DNA of 18,407 nt from Chloroflexota bacterium (GCA_003577005.1 QEUW01000140.1:1-18407); one strand, 5' to 3'; numbered from the stretch's first letter, positions 5,820 through 13,928 are shown. Program-made: numbers and translations. The notes: generated by a model from the letters alone, not told the origin.

Positions 5820-6217
5820 GGCGTATAAGTACGGACAAAATCCAGGATCGCTTTGGCATCGTCGCGCGCCTGCACGGCATCTGGCTCATCGTAGTAATCC
5901 GCTGGCACGCCAGATGGATAGGCATCTGGATACCGTGCGGAGATGTAATGTCCATCCAACCGGCTTGCCGCATCGAAGAGAGCAGGATCGGCCACCGCGG
6001 CTGGCAGCAAACCATCGGCCTGCGTCAGCAAATGAAGATAGCTATGTCCCCACGGCACATGCCCCAACAGGCGCAATAGGCCCTTTAGCGCCTTTTCCGC
6101 TGCCTGTTGCGCATGAAAGGCGCAAAGATGATAGTACCCATCCTCCAGTAGCGACTGGGCGGCGTTCAGGTCTTCAATCGCTGCGTGGATCCAGCGCAGG
6201 CCTTCAGGTGATGTCAT
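5816..6217 (-). CDS. HEPN-domain protein (HepT-like toxin) of a HEPN/MNT pair
   Basis: The 133-aa, all-helical protein has the HEPN hallmark FHAQQAAEKALKGLL (34-48), followed by GHSYLHLLTQ (57-66, where relatives often read THDL) and YISARYPDAYPSG (91-103). HEPN proteins of this kind act as RNases or RNA-binding toxins with an MNT partner. The strict RX4-6H motif of the best-known HepT toxins is not visible, so RNase activity is uncertain. It is the first gene of the operon; the MNT gene overlaps its stop by ATGA. The operon follows the 6271-9345 regulator in the same direction with a 53-bp gap that holds its own promoter-like motif. Confidence 0.9.
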   Translation of the reverse strand: MTSPEGLRWIHAAIEDLNAAQSLLEDGYYHLCAFHAQQAAEKALKGLLRLLGHVPWGHSYLHLLTQADGLLPAAVADPALFDAASRLDGHYISARYPDAYPSGVPADYYDEPDAVQARDDAKAILDFVRTYTP

Positions 6218-6221
6218 GCTT

Positions 6222-6252
6222 GCAGTATACTACAACTGCGGCGCTGAAGAAA
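6222..6252 (-). promoter_or_regulatory. Candidate leaderless promoter and operator of the HEPN/MNT operon
   Basis: On the minus strand TATACT (6224-6229) is a good -10, with TTTCTT (6247-6252) as a weak -35 at 17 bp. The ATG lies only 6 nt after the -10, so transcription would start at or next to it and no ribosome binding site is present. The imperfect palindrome GCAGT-N8-ACTGC (6222-6239) covers the -10 and could bind the HEPN/MNT complex. Confidence 0.45.
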
Positions 6253-6270
6253 CGTGGAAAGCGTTGCTTG

Positions 6271-9200
6271 TCATATCGCCAACGCATAGGCCACCGCCCC
6301 ATCCAGCGTCATCGACTCGCCTGCGGCCCAGGCAGCGTCGGCCTCCTCCGTGCTAAGTTGCTGGCGCGCCTCGGCAATAACCTGGTCGAGCGCAATCCTG
6401 GCGAGCGGCGGAGCGAGCAGGTCGTGCTGATTGCGCTGCTTTGTCACCGCGCCGGCCAGGCGGAGCGCCCGATCCGGTTGCTTCAGCCGCACGGCCAGTT
6501 GTGCCATGATCTCAAACGAATCGATGCTATGTCGTGGCCCGACCTGTGCCTGCCTGATCATCAGCGCCTCACAGAGCAGTGAAGCGGCCCGCTCCGTGTC
6601 GCCTTGCTGCATGGCTAGCAGCGCAAAATTGTGCTTGACCTGCGCAAGCATATCCTCGGCCTGGACCTCCTCGCAGAGCGTCTGACTTTCGGTCAACACC
6701 TGCCGGGCTTGCTCCAATTGACCAAGCCGAATCGACAACGCACCCTGGTCGGCAAGTGTCTTGGCCAGACCCCACTTCTGTCCGATGCACCGATGTTTTT
6801 CCAGGGCGGCAGCTATCAGTTTCTCGGCGCGCTCATACTCCCCTAACTCAGCCGCCAGATTGCCCATGTTGACGAGCGTCATGGCCTGTGCCCATTCGGC
6901 GCCAGCGCGCTCTTCTCGCTCCAGCGTTGTCGCAAAATAGGCATACGCCTTCTCGTAGTCGCCACGGTCAAAGCTGTCCCACGCTAGGATGCCGTAGGCA
7001 ACCCCCATTTTCGATGGATCGCCCAGATTGCTCAGGGCGTCGTCCATGGCCAGGCTCTGCGTCATAAATCGATGCACCGCCGCCGGATTGCCCGACATAA
7101 AGGAGAAGTAGCCGGCGCAGGCCAGCGAGTGAACATAGCTGACCGAAGGCGGGCTCCCTTCGGCCAGCGCCAGGGCTGCCAGCACGGTTCGCTCCGCCTC
7201 TTTCTTGTGGCCGACATTCCAGAAAGACCACAGGACATCGCACAGGCGCAGACTCACATCGACATTGCCAGTGGTCAGCGCCCAACGCAGCACGGCGCGA
7301 ATATTGGCGTACTCTGTACGCAGCACTTGATAGACTTGGGCATCTTGCTTGCTACGCAGTATGGGGTCGAGTTCTTCCACCAAGTGTACATAATAGTTTG
7401 CGGATCGCTGCTGAACAGCCTCCATCTCGCCGGTCTGGCTCACCTGTTCCAAACCAAATTCACGGATGGTTTCTAACATGCCAAAGCGCAATGCGCCGTC
7501 GTCTTCACCATGCTGGATGAGATGCTTTTCTGCCAGCGAGGTCAAACCTTCGAGCAGATCAATGGAGAACCCCCCGCTACACACGGCTTCCGCTGCTGCC
7601 AGGGTGAAGCCGCCGACAAAGAGGGCCAGCCGGCGGAAGAGCGCCTGCTCGTCGGGCGCCAACAGGTCATAGCTCCAGGCGATGGCGCGGCGCAGCGTCT
7701 GGTGGCGTTCGGGCATATCGCGGGCGCCCTGGCGCAGGATCTGGAGCGTAGACGAGGCCAGCAACTGTCTGAGCAGTGTTTGGGGTGAAAAAAACTTGAT
7801 GCGGGCGGCCGCCAGTTCAAGGGCCAACGGCAACCCATCCAGCCGCACGCAGATTTCGGCCACAGCCAGTGCGCTGGCGTTGTCCACGCGAAAATCGGGC
7901 CTGACGGCCTGCGCCCGCTCGATGAAGAGTTGCACCGCTTCGTACTGCGAAAGGCTTTCCAGCGGCGTGTACGCTTGTGGCGCCGGTGCCTCCATTGTGG
8001 GCACCTCATACTCGTGTTCCCCGCGCACGCGCAACCCTTCACGGCTGGTGACCACGATTTTGAGGTGGGGACAGGCGGCCAGCAACTCCGTCACCACCGG
8101 CGCCGCTGATACGACGTGCTCGAAGTTATCCAGCACGAGCAGCATCTGTTTGGGCCCCAGATGACTTTTCAAGCTCTCTAGCAGCGACCGGTTTGTGCTT
8201 TCTCGCACGCCCAGCGTCTGGGCGATGGCGGATGGAATCAAGCCCGGCTCGCGGATGGGCACCAGCGGCACAAAGTACGTCCCGTCGGCAAAGTCGTCGA
8301 GCAGGTCGGCGGCGATCTGCAAGGCCAGCCGGGTCTTGCCCACCCCGCCGGGGCCGGTCAGCGTCACCAGACGCACGCCGGGGCGGCGCATCAATGCGTG
8401 AAGCGCAGTGCGCTCGCGCATCCGGCCGATGAGCGGTGTCAGTTGTTCGAGCAGGTTGTTGGGCGGCGAGGGAATTTTTGATTTTTGATTTTTGATTTGG
8501 GATTTTGGCTGGTCGGCAGTGGCGGGTGCGTTCCCCAATCCAAAATTGCCGTTCCGCTGGGGCTCAATCTCCTTGCCGACAAACTGCCTGGTGCGGATCT
8601 GCTCATAAAGCGCCTGGGTTTCTGTATCTGGGGGGACATCGAGTTCTGCGGCAAGAATGCGGACGCATTCCTGATATTGGCGCACGGCGGCAGCCTGTTG
8701 GCCGGACCAAGCGTAGAGTTGCATCAGGTGCCGATGTACCAGCTCGTGGGCGGGGTCAAGCGCCAGCCAGCATTGGGCGTGGCGGATGGCGATTTCGTAT
8801 TCGCCCTGGTCACGGTGGTAGCACAGCAACCGCTCCAGCACTGAAGTAAATTCCCGGCGTAGACGTTCGCGCTGGAAAAAGTGCCATTCGTCGAAAGCCG
8901 GGCTGCCGCGCAGGACGAACCCGGCCAGAAAATCATCACGATACAGAGTCGCTGCATCGCTCAGATGGGGCAGACAGGCGGCGCATAGCTCGTGTTCAGC
9001 ATGATGATGCGAACGGCAGGCCGCAAGCTGTTCGTGAAAGTGCGCCACATCGAGCCAACAGTTCGCCCCCGGTTTGAGGCCGATAGTATTGTGGTCATGG
9101 TCGAGCCAGGCCGCTCCCCAAGCTCCCAGCGCACTCTTGACGACCCAGAAGATGTTGCGCAACAAGGCGCGAGCGTTGGTTGCGTCCGGCCAGAAGAGCG

Positions 9201-9345
9201 TAGCCAGCGCATCGCGCGTATGCAGTTGGCCGGTCACCGCCAGGTAAACCAGCAGCGCAACCGGAATGCGTCCTTCGATCTGGACCGCAACACCATCCAG
9301 TTCGATCTGCGGTGGGCCAAAGAGTTTGAGGGTCAGGCGGGACAT
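6271..9345 (-). CDS. BTAD/NB-ARC/TPR transcriptional regulator (SARP-STAND fusion), module B
   Basis: The 1024-aa protein has, in order: an OmpR-type winged helix (1-95, LTLKLFGPPQIELDG at the start); a BTAD domain (about 98-250, ending PPDTETQALYEQIRTRQF); a linker (251-300); an NB-ARC/STAND ATPase (about 305-600) with Walker A GPGGVGKT at 331-338, Walker B LLVLDN at 402-407, VVTSR at 431-435 and GLPLA at 504-508; and TPR repeats from about 650 to the end, closing with WAAGESMTLDGAVAYALAI. STAND regulators bind nucleotide and switch upon a signal; the winged helix and BTAD bind direct repeats at promoters. The linker is partly encoded by a 7-bp tandem repeat. The ATG is placed where the family starts. 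A TTGGAA-N17-TACAAT promoter lies 38 nt upstream. Its divergent partner is the gene at 9575. Confidence 0.92.
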   Translation of the reverse strand: MSRLTLKLFGPPQIELDGVAVQIEGRIPVALLVYLAVTGQLHTRDALATLFWPDATNARALLRNIFWVVKSALGAWGAAWLDHDHNTIGLKPGANCWLDVAHFHEQLAACRSHHHAEHELCAACLPHLSDAATLYRDDFLAGFVLRGSPAFDEWHFFQRERLRREFTSVLERLLCYHRDQGEYEIAIRHAQCWLALDPAHELVHRHLMQLYAWSGQQAAAVRQYQECVRILAAELDVPPDTETQALYEQIRTRQFVGKEIEPQRNGNFGLGNAPATADQPKSQIKNQKSKIPSPPNNLLEQLTPLIGRMRERTALHALMRRPGVRLVTLTGPGGVGKTRLALQIAADLLDDFADGTYFVPLVPIREPGLIPSAIAQTLGVRESTNRSLLESLKSHLGPKQMLLVLDNFEHVVSAAPVVTELLAACPHLKIVVTSREGLRVRGEHEYEVPTMEAPAPQAYTPLESLSQYEAVQLFIERAQAVRPDFRVDNASALAVAEICVRLDGLPLALELAAARIKFFSPQTLLRQLLASSTLQILRQGARDMPERHQTLRRAIAWSYDLLAPDEQALFRRLALFVGGFTLAAAEAVCSGGFSIDLLEGLTSLAEKHLIQHGEDDGALRFGMLETIREFGLEQVSQTGEMEAVQQRSANYYVHLVEELDPILRSKQDAQVYQVLRTEYANIRAVLRWALTTGNVDVSLRLCDVLWSFWNVGHKKEAERTVLAALALAEGSPPSVSYVHSLACAGYFSFMSGNPAAVHRFMTQSLAMDDALSNLGDPSKMGVAYGILAWDSFDRGDYEKAYAYFATTLEREERAGAEWAQAMTLVNMGNLAAELGEYERAEKLIAAALEKHRCIGQKWGLAKTLADQGALSIRLGQLEQARQVLTESQTLCEEVQAEDMLAQVKHNFALLAMQQGDTERAASLLCEALMIRQAQVGPRHSIDSFEIMAQLAVRLKQPDRALRLAGAVTKQRNQHDLLAPPLARIALDQVIAEARQQLSTEEADAAWAAGESMTLDGAVAYALAI
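8474..8508. repeat. 7-bp tandem repeat inside the regulator linker
   Basis: Five heptamers: three perfect ATTTTTG copies, then ATTTGGG and ATTTTGG. On the coding strand they specify PKSQIKNQKSKI between the BTAD and NB-ARC domains. A similar CCAATCCAAAATT piece lies at 8535-8547. The module C regulator has no such sequence in its linker. It resembles dispersed AATCCAAAATCC-type intergenic repeats. Confidence 0.85.
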
Positions 9346-9383
9346 GGGAGGTGCCCTTTCGTTAGGTAGAATGCCTGGTTGCT

Positions 9384-9412
9384 ATTGTAAACAAAAAACC
9401 GCCGCTTTCCAA
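9384..9412 (-). promoter_or_regulatory. Promoter of the module B regulator
   Basis: On the minus strand TTGGAA (9407-9412) and TACAAT (9384-9389) are separated by exactly 17 bp, with the -10 ending 38 nt before the ATG. The module C regulator has the same -35 and spacing with GACAAT. The -35 lies inside the first of the three 12-bp direct repeats, so binding there could control this promoter. Confidence 0.6.
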
Positions 9413-9442
9413 GATGCGTTTTCAGACGCATTTCCAGACGAT
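9406..9442. promoter_or_regulatory. Three tandem 12-bp direct repeats, candidate BTAD-regulator operator
   Basis: TTTCCAAGATGCG (9406-9418), TTTTCAGACGCA (9419-9430) and TTTCCAGACGAT (9431-9442) follow each other without gaps. On the minus strand the consensus is CGTCTGRAAA, and the last copy contains the regulator's -35. SARP-type activators bind direct heptameric repeats about one helical turn apart next to the -35. An ATGCGT/ACGCAT inverted pair (9414-9419 and 9426-9431) overlaps the array. Confidence 0.55.
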
Positions 9443-9504
9443 AGCCGGGCGGGCCTCCACTAGACTATCACTATCACCGTGTTCGTTCATCTACTCATTC
9501 GGGT

Positions 9505-9521
9505 TTGACAATACGGTATTG
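9505..9521 (+). promoter_or_regulatory. TTGACA with overlapping palindrome before the module B partner gene
   Basis: TTGACA (9505-9510) is a perfect -35 hexamer and overlaps the palindrome CAATAC-G-GTATTG (9509-9521). No convincing -10 is found 16-18 bp downstream, so this may be an activator-dependent promoter or only a protein-binding site. The partner gene starts at 9575 with its own ribosome binding site. Confidence 0.35.
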
Positions 9522-9574
9522 GGTCGCCCGCTTTCATCCTCTGATTGGGTAAGATGCTATCGAAAGGAAATCGT

Positions 9575-10627
9575 ATGAAAACGGACGCTGCTCTGGATTG
9601 GCAGATCTTGGAGGATCGTGAGTGGGAGGATGCCATCGCCGGTGGATTGCTCGCGGATGCACATGCGGACGGACAAGCGGCACCGGCAGATGGGGGAGCT
9701 AAGGATCATCGGCAACTGCGGCTGGTCGCATTGGTCACGGTGGCGCTGATACTCACCCTGTCAGGAACCATGTATCCCTCGTGGCGGGCGGCAGGTGCGG
9801 ATGGTAGCAGATTGCCCACCATGAGCCCGGCACATGCCGAGGGCAACGCGCCTCCACCGCTAATCGATGAAGAGGTCTGGGGGGTGCGGTTCACAATTGT
9901 CACACGGCATTTTCGTTTTGAGGTGTACCAGCGTGACAGCGCCACTTTCACCGAGCTTGCCGCCGGCATCGACGAGCGTTATCTCACGTTGCGCCGCACG
10001 CTTGGCCTCGTTGCGCCCGCTGCTAGCCTTACCGTCGTGGTTGCCCTGCATCCGCTGGCAATGGGTTGGCGGCAGGTGGACGACCAGATGGTCATCGTCT
10101 CCCCGGCTTTCCTGCCGGCGGAGGATGCCGGTTCGGCAGCTGCCACCTTGACCCATTTGCTGTTGAAACCGCTAACGCACATTGCACTCGCCGAGGCATT
10201 GAATGAAACACCGGTGCGCCGGCAGTGGCACCCGATGGTCGACGGGCTGAGACTCTGGTTGCAGAACTGTCACGCGGTTCTACCTCAACGCCCATGTCCG
10301 CTGCTGCACTCGCCTGTGGGCAACACGGTTGCGATTTTGGCGTTGTACGATATCGACGATCTGCTTGTTGCCGACCCCGATTGGTTCTATTCAACACGAC
10401 GGGCCGTTCAAGTTCAAAGCGCGGTATCTGTGATTGCCTATGTCGCACACGTGTATGGCGCGGAACGGCTGCCCAGCCTGCTGCACGCGTTTGGCCAGCA
10501 CAACAGTTGGCAGACGCTCGCTCCAGAGGTCTTTGGCCTGTCGGCGCAGGAATTTGAACAGGGTTGGCAGCAATATCTGAATCGTGCCGCTGGAGTGGTT
10601 TTAACGGGACTGCCTGCGGAGGAGTGA
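9575..10627 (+). CDS. Membrane-anchored peptidase-MA-like protein without HExxH (module B partner)
   Basis: The ATG at 9575 has AAGGAAA 6 nt upstream and starts the family N-terminus (ALDWQILEDREWEDA). The 350-aa protein has a short cytoplasmic tail with a DWQ-x-x-ED-x-EW motif, one membrane helix at about 49-67 (VALVTVALILTLSGTMY) and an outer domain. The latter runs from HFRFEVYQRD (112-121) through LTHLLLKPLTHIAL (192-205) and WHPMVDGLRLWLQ (218-230) to VAHVYGAERLPSLL (290-303) and FGLSAQEFEQGWQQYL (320-335). Landmark order matches the peptidase-MA fold, but HExxH is replaced by HLLLK, so it is probably a non-catalytic sensor or binding protein. It is divergent from the regulator at 9345 and convergent with the next regulator (stop 10751). 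Confidence 0.75.
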   Translation: MKTDAALDWQILEDREWEDAIAGGLLADAHADGQAAPADGGAKDHRQLRLVALVTVALILTLSGTMYPSWRAAGADGSRLPTMSPAHAEGNAPPPLIDEEVWGVRFTIVTRHFRFEVYQRDSATFTELAAGIDERYLTLRRTLGLVAPAASLTVVVALHPLAMGWRQVDDQMVIVSPAFLPAEDAGSAAATLTHLLLKPLTHIALAEALNETPVRRQWHPMVDGLRLWLQNCHAVLPQRPCPLLHSPVGNTVAILALYDIDDLLVADPDWFYSTRRAVQVQSAVSVIAYVAHVYGAERLPSLLHAFGQHNSWQTLAPEVFGLSAQEFEQGWQQYLNRAAGVVLTGLPAEE

Positions 10628-10750
10628 GAGAATATGCTACATCGGAGCGCCCCTTCAAAGCCAAAGTGGCGGGAGATCGTAGTGCCGGATCGTCTGATCC
10701 TGAGTGACGAAGGTCAAACCGTACTGCGCAGAAAGAGTTGGCCAGGAAAG

Positions 10751-13700
10751 TCAAGCTACCAACGCCTGGGCCACCGCCTCGTCGAGCGTCATCGCCTCGC
10801 CGGCAGCCCAGTCGGCATAGGCAATATCCTTCGTCAGGCTTTGGCGAGCAGCTGCTACGGCCTGATCAAGCAAGGTCTTTGCCGGAGGCGGGAGAACAAG
10901 TCCGAGCTTTCGGCGATGCGCAGCGGTGGCTCCGGCCAGCGTAAGTGCGTGACGGGGCTGCCCCAGCACCAACACTAGCCTTATCATCGGCTCTAACGTC
11001 TCGATGATGTCGCGCTGCCGGCCTTCATGTTGCCACCTGATTAGTGACTCTTTGAATAAAGCAGACGCCTGCGCATAGTTCCCCTCCTCGAACTCCAACC
11101 AGGCCAATGTTCGCTTGGCTTGCGCCTGACGGGCGTTGGCCTGGATCTCTTCGGCAAGCGCCAAACACTCGGCTAGGACAGAGCGAGCCTGCCCGAAGCG
11201 ACCCTCTTGAACACACCAGTACCCTAGAAAATAGAGAGCCCCGCTGATGCCCCACTTCTGGCCTATCGCGCGGTGGCTTGCCAGACCCTCTACGAGGAAG
11301 CGGCCCGCCCTGGCAGTATCGCCAAGCCGGGTCGCCATGTGTCCAATATTGATTAGCGCCATCGCCGCGGCCCACGGGTCCCCTCTGGTTTGGGCATCGA
11401 TCAATGACTCTTCGAGATAAGCCTGGGGATTTTCGTATTCTCCCTGGTCAAACAGAATCCAGGCCAGAATTCCCTTGGCCATCCCGACTGACGCGGGTGA
11501 AGCCAGATTGCCAATAGCTTGATTCATAGCCAGAGAGCGTTCTAGGTGTGGACGCGCACGATGAGGGTCGCCCAGACAATAGGCAACGTAGCCTGCGTTC
11601 GCCAGCGCATGTACCCACCCGACAGAAGGTGGGCTTCCTTCGGCCAGGGCAAGCGCCTCCCGTAAATGGGTGTCTGCCTCGTGTAAGTAGCCAAGTGTCC
11701 ATAGATTCAACAAAACATCGCATAGTTTCATACAAGTGTGTACGTCGCGCTGTGTCAATGACCAACGGAGTGCCGTGCGAATGTTTGTGAATTCGCTGCG
11801 CAAAGTCGCCAGCGCCTGCACGCTGTGCGGACCGTGGAGTTGCGGGGCTAAAGCCGCTGTCAGATCCCGATAGTAGTGAGCGTGTCTTTGCTGCGTAACA
11901 GCCAGTTCATTGTGCTGCCGCAGTAGCTCAAGCCCAAACTCGCGCACTGTCTCCAGGATCAGAAAGCGCGGTTCGCCATCCGGCTGTTCTTGCCGTTGGA
12001 CAAGGCTTTTGTCAACCAGCGATGACAATCCGTCTAACGTGCTGAGTGACAAACCCTGGTTACCAACTGTCTCGACGGCTCCTAGCGTGCAGCCGCCTAC
12101 GAAGACGGACAGTTGCCTAAATACCATCTGCTCTGCTACATCGAGCAGATGGTAGCTCCAGGAAATCGCATCCCATAACGAGCGATGGCGTGCAGGTGCA
12201 TCGCGGGTTTCGACTTTCAAAAACTGAAGGGGTGAATCGATGCTGGCGCTGGCCAGCCGATTGAGCAGCGCCTGAGGCGAAAAGAGCCTGATGCGTGCGG
12301 CAGCCAGTTCGATAGCGAGTGGCAACCCATCGAGCCGCGCACAGATAGCGGCAACTGCCTGCACATTCTCCTGGTTCAACACAAAATCGTGGCGAACGGC
12401 CTGGGCTCGCTGCCGGAACAGCTCCAGCGAAGCGTAAGAAAAGGGCGATTGAGAAACGGTCGTCACTGGATCAGGCACAGGCAAGGGGGGTGTGAGATAT
12501 TCATGTTCGCCGCGCAAATGTAACGACGTACGGCTGGTGACTAAGACTTTTACGTGGGGGCAGGCAGCCAGCAGTTCAGAGATCACCGGCGCTGCTTCCG
12601 TCACATGTTCAAAGTTGTCGAGCACAATCAGAAGTTGGCGGTCACGCAGAGTTGCCTTGATCATTTCCTGCAGCGGCCGACTGCCGCTCTGGCGCACATC
12701 CAGCGTCTGCGCAATCGCCGAGATCACGAAAGCTGGCTCGCGAATGGCCGCCAGAAAGACGACGAAGACACCATCAACAAAATCAGACAGGCGTGCGGTT
12801 GCCGCCTGAAGCGCCAACCGCGTCTTGCCCACGCCACCGGGACCGACTACCGTCAACAGCCGGCAATGTGGCTGCGCCAACAATTCTGCGATCTGCGCCA
12901 GTTCCCGCTCGCGACCGATAAACGAGGTGGGCTGGGCAGGTAGATTATGAGGGGGTGAAGGATTGACCGGGCGAGGAGGTGAGGCAATCATCTTGCCATC
13001 GTTGCCGGCTTTTCGCTGCCGAATTTGCTCATAGAGCGCCTCCGTCTCGGCTGCAGGTGGCGCGTCGAACTCTTCTTGTAGGGTACGCAGACACTCCTGG
13101 TATTGGCGCATAGCCGCCGAGTGTTGACCGATGCCAGCATACAACCGCATGAGCGCCCGGTGCGCCGCTTCGTGCAGCGGGTCGAGCGCCAGCCAACGGC
13201 GGGCATAGGGGATCGCTGCCTCGTAGGCCCCGCAGTCGGTCTGCAGCTTGATCAGCATCTCCAGCAGACTAGCATAGGTGCGCCGCAGATTCTCCGTCTG
13301 GAACGTTTGCCACTCATCGAATGGAGCACTATCGCGCAGGGTAAAGCCGGCCAGGAAATCGCCGCGATAGAGGGCTATGGTGTCAGACAGGAGTGTCAAT
13401 GGTGAGCTAGCTAGCTTGACCACTTCTTCCCGTTGAGAGCGCAGCCTGGCTGCCTGCGCCTGGAACTGGCTCACATCTACCCACAGGGTTTCATCTTTGG
13501 CTAATGCAAAGGTATCCCCTTCGAACTGCAGCCAACCACGGCCCAGCGCGGTACGGATCGTGAGCAACGTCCGGCGCAGGGCGCCGCGGGCCCGGCTCTG
13601 TGACAATTCCGGCCAGAGAAGCGTAGCAACGACGTCGCGCGGCTGGGGCCCCTCACTTAGCGCTAGATAGGCGAGCAGCGCCGTGGCTTTCCGCCGCTCG

Positions 13701-13768
13701 AGAGAGACAATCTGCCCTTGATGTTCGATTGTTGGGAGGCCTAAAAAGTAGAATTTGACCGTGGACAT
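10751..13768 (-). CDS. BTAD/NB-ARC/TPR transcriptional regulator (SARP-STAND fusion), module C
   Basis: The start is the ATG beginning MSTVKFYFLGLPTIEHQGQ, which matches the family N-terminus; GAGG lies 7 nt upstream and a promoter about 41 nt upstream. The frame is open to 14002 but that extension is intergenic. The 1005-aa protein has a winged helix (1-95), BTAD (about 97-250, ending PPAAETEALYEQIRQRK), an NB-ARC domain with Walker A GPGGVGKT at 309-316, Walker B LLIVLDN at 379-385, LVTSR at 409-413 and GLPLAIEL at 481-488, then TPR repeats, ending WAAGEAMTLDEAVAQALVA. Residues align with the module B regulator along the whole length; the linker is shorter and lacks the tandem repeat. It should bind nucleotide and control promoters in the divergent region shared with the 14163 gene. 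Confidence 0.92.
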   Translation of the reverse strand: MSTVKFYFLGLPTIEHQGQIVSLERRKATALLAYLALSEGPQPRDVVATLLWPELSQSRARGALRRTLLTIRTALGRGWLQFEGDTFALAKDETLWVDVSQFQAQAARLRSQREEVVKLASSPLTLLSDTIALYRGDFLAGFTLRDSAPFDEWQTFQTENLRRTYASLLEMLIKLQTDCGAYEAAIPYARRWLALDPLHEAAHRALMRLYAGIGQHSAAMRQYQECLRTLQEEFDAPPAAETEALYEQIRQRKAGNDGKMIASPPRPVNPSPPHNLPAQPTSFIGRERELAQIAELLAQPHCRLLTVVGPGGVGKTRLALQAATARLSDFVDGVFVVFLAAIREPAFVISAIAQTLDVRQSGSRPLQEMIKATLRDRQLLIVLDNFEHVTEAAPVISELLAACPHVKVLVTSRTSLHLRGEHEYLTPPLPVPDPVTTVSQSPFSYASLELFRQRAQAVRHDFVLNQENVQAVAAICARLDGLPLAIELAAARIRLFSPQALLNRLASASIDSPLQFLKVETRDAPARHRSLWDAISWSYHLLDVAEQMVFRQLSVFVGGCTLGAVETVGNQGLSLSTLDGLSSLVDKSLVQRQEQPDGEPRFLILETVREFGLELLRQHNELAVTQQRHAHYYRDLTAALAPQLHGPHSVQALATLRSEFTNIRTALRWSLTQRDVHTCMKLCDVLLNLWTLGYLHEADTHLREALALAEGSPPSVGWVHALANAGYVAYCLGDPHRARPHLERSLAMNQAIGNLASPASVGMAKGILAWILFDQGEYENPQAYLEESLIDAQTRGDPWAAAMALINIGHMATRLGDTARAGRFLVEGLASHRAIGQKWGISGALYFLGYWCVQEGRFGQARSVLAECLALAEEIQANARQAQAKRTLAWLEFEEGNYAQASALFKESLIRWQHEGRQRDIIETLEPMIRLVLVLGQPRHALTLAGATAAHRRKLGLVLPPPAKTLLDQAVAAARQSLTKDIAYADWAAGEAMTLDEAVAQALVA

Positions 13769-13809
13769 GACGTCGCCTCGTTTGATCGCCTGCACGCGCG
13801 ACCGGGACA

Positions 13810-13838
13810 ATTGTCGCATACTTCGCTTCAAATTCCAA
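13810..13838 (-). promoter_or_regulatory. Promoter of the module C regulator
   Basis: On the minus strand TTGGAA (13833-13838) and GACAAT (13810-13815) are 17 bp apart. The geometry and -35 equal those of the module B regulator promoter. The -10 lies in the perfect palindrome GACAATTGTC (13806-13815). The -10 weakly matches consensus, which would suit an activator-dependent promoter. Confidence 0.45.
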
Positions 13839-13888
13839 CCATTGTTATCGGATCTCCAGGGCACATTAAAGGGCCTTGGGATCTCACG

Positions 13889-13928
13889 ATTTCGCGAAAT
13901 TACCAAGTTCGCACGTGAGCGTGCGAAC
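13889..13928. promoter_or_regulatory. Two adjacent palindromes in the module C divergent region
   Basis: ATTTCGCGAAAT (13889-13900) is a perfect 12-bp palindrome. GTTCGCACG-TGAG-CGTGCGAAC (13907-13928) is a perfect 9-bp inverted repeat around 4 nt. Together they sit about 120-160 bp before the regulator start and about 235-275 bp before the partner gene. They look like operators for dimeric proteins; the second could also form an RNA hairpin. Confidence 0.55.

Noticed and set aside
5818..6582. 254-aa plus-strand ORF
   Set aside because: It is antisense to the HEPN gene and the end of the module B regulator and has no recognisable features.
10628..10750. Intrinsic terminator between convergent genes
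   Set aside because: Only a 5-bp GGATC-GTCT-GATCC stem without a U-tract; too weak to list.
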